Assembly (NCBI GenBank): GCA_947254205.1
Contig: CAMYCE010000118.1
Location: forward strand, 1 to 6,001
DNA length: 6,001 nucleotides
Direction: 5' to 3'
Origin: an uncultured Prevotellaceae bacterium
GTDB lineage: Bacteria > Bacteroidota > Bacteroidia > Bacteroidales > Muribaculaceae
How positions within the stretch are numbered: the first letter of the stretch is position 1; the number at the start of each line of letters is the position of its first letter. Shown here piece by piece: positions 5,884 through 6,001 of this stretch. The position numbers were made by a program, and so were the translations under genes. A model generated the notes under the pieces. The model saw only the letters and a program-made list of their open reading frames with translations, did no database searches and was not told where the DNA came from.

Positions 5884-6001
5884 TTAGAATTGCTGTTTGG
5901 TGGCGTGGCGCGAGCCATCGGCACGGGTGGTGACCACGATGTTCAGCCCGGCAAAGGGCTTGTCGCTCTCCATGCCTGCTATGTTTACATATTTCACGCT
6001 C
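5884..6001 (-). CDS. C-terminal end of an unidentified, possibly secreted protein (partial)
   Basis: Reading inward from the window edge on the minus strand, the frame starting at base 6000 is open for 38 codons and ends in TAA at 5884-5886. The translation begins SVKYVNIAGMESDKPFAGLN and continues with IVVTTRADGSRHATKQQF. The pattern (x)VKYVN-AGM-SDKPF-G-NIVVTT--DGS followed by a short basic/polar end resembles tails I associate with large secreted or surface proteins of Bacteroidales, possibly a sorting-type C-terminal domain. That link is from memory of the pattern, not proven here. The hairpin at 5816-5857 follows it as a likely terminator. The body of the gene and its function lie outside the window. 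Confidence 0.6.
   Translation of the reverse strand, partial: SVKYVNIAGMESDKPFAGLNIVVTTRADGSRHATKQQF

Noticed and set aside
5706..5924. A 72-codon minus-strand open frame
   Set aside because: It runs through the palindromic repeat, the terminator hairpin and, in another frame, the end of the partial upstream gene. The translation is basic and without domains; it is a by-product of the repeat.
1..6001. CRISPR array, tRNA or rRNA genes
   Set aside because: No regularly spaced repeat series, no cloverleaf-like sequence with a TTCGA-type arm, and no rRNA-like conserved stretch was seen on either strand.

Overview
The window looks like chromosomal DNA of a Bacteroidales bacterium. A Muribaculaceae- or Prevotella-like genome would fit the GC-balanced core genes, but the genus cannot be fixed from sequence alone. 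Supporting signs are -7 boxes of the Bacteroidetes form TAnnTTTG, no Shine-Dalgarno sequence before the starts, and protein sequences typical of Bacteroidales RsfS and FtsH.

Layout. (1) Positions 1-173 hold one copy of an intergenic repeat, then an AT-rich promoter region with two identical TATATTTG boxes and a perfect 12-bp inverted repeat. (2) 174-1433 (+) encodes a 419-residue ATPase of the AAA_14/DUF4143 type; its DNA is visibly AT-richer than the neighbouring genes. (3) 1434-1596 is a convergent gap with a 17-bp perfect stem-loop that can terminate both strands. (4) 1597-5163 (-) encodes a 1188-residue FtsH-type membrane protease. (5) 5266-5625 (-) encodes the ribosomal silencing factor RsfS, 102 bp upstream of ftsH and probably in the same transcript, driven by a Bacteroidetes-type promoter at 5660-5691. 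(6) 5626-5883 is intergenic and holds that promoter, a palindromic repeat related to the one at position 18, and a terminator. (7) 5884-6001 (-) is the last 38 codons of another gene.

The remarkable item is the FtsH protein. Ordinary FtsH has two membrane segments, one AAA+ module and one M41 zinc-protease domain in about 650-700 residues. Here a single uninterrupted frame carries three complete AAA+ modules in tandem between the second membrane segment and an intact M41 domain. Each module keeps Walker A, Walker B, sensor-1 asparagine, both arginine-finger positions and an aromatic pore loop. Removing two modules (511 residues by motif spacing) leaves 677 residues, the normal size. The gene follows rsfS, where Bacteroidales usually carry their housekeeping ftsH, so this may be the main FtsH of the cell in a tri-AAA form and not a side paralogue. 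I know of no characterised FtsH with this architecture.
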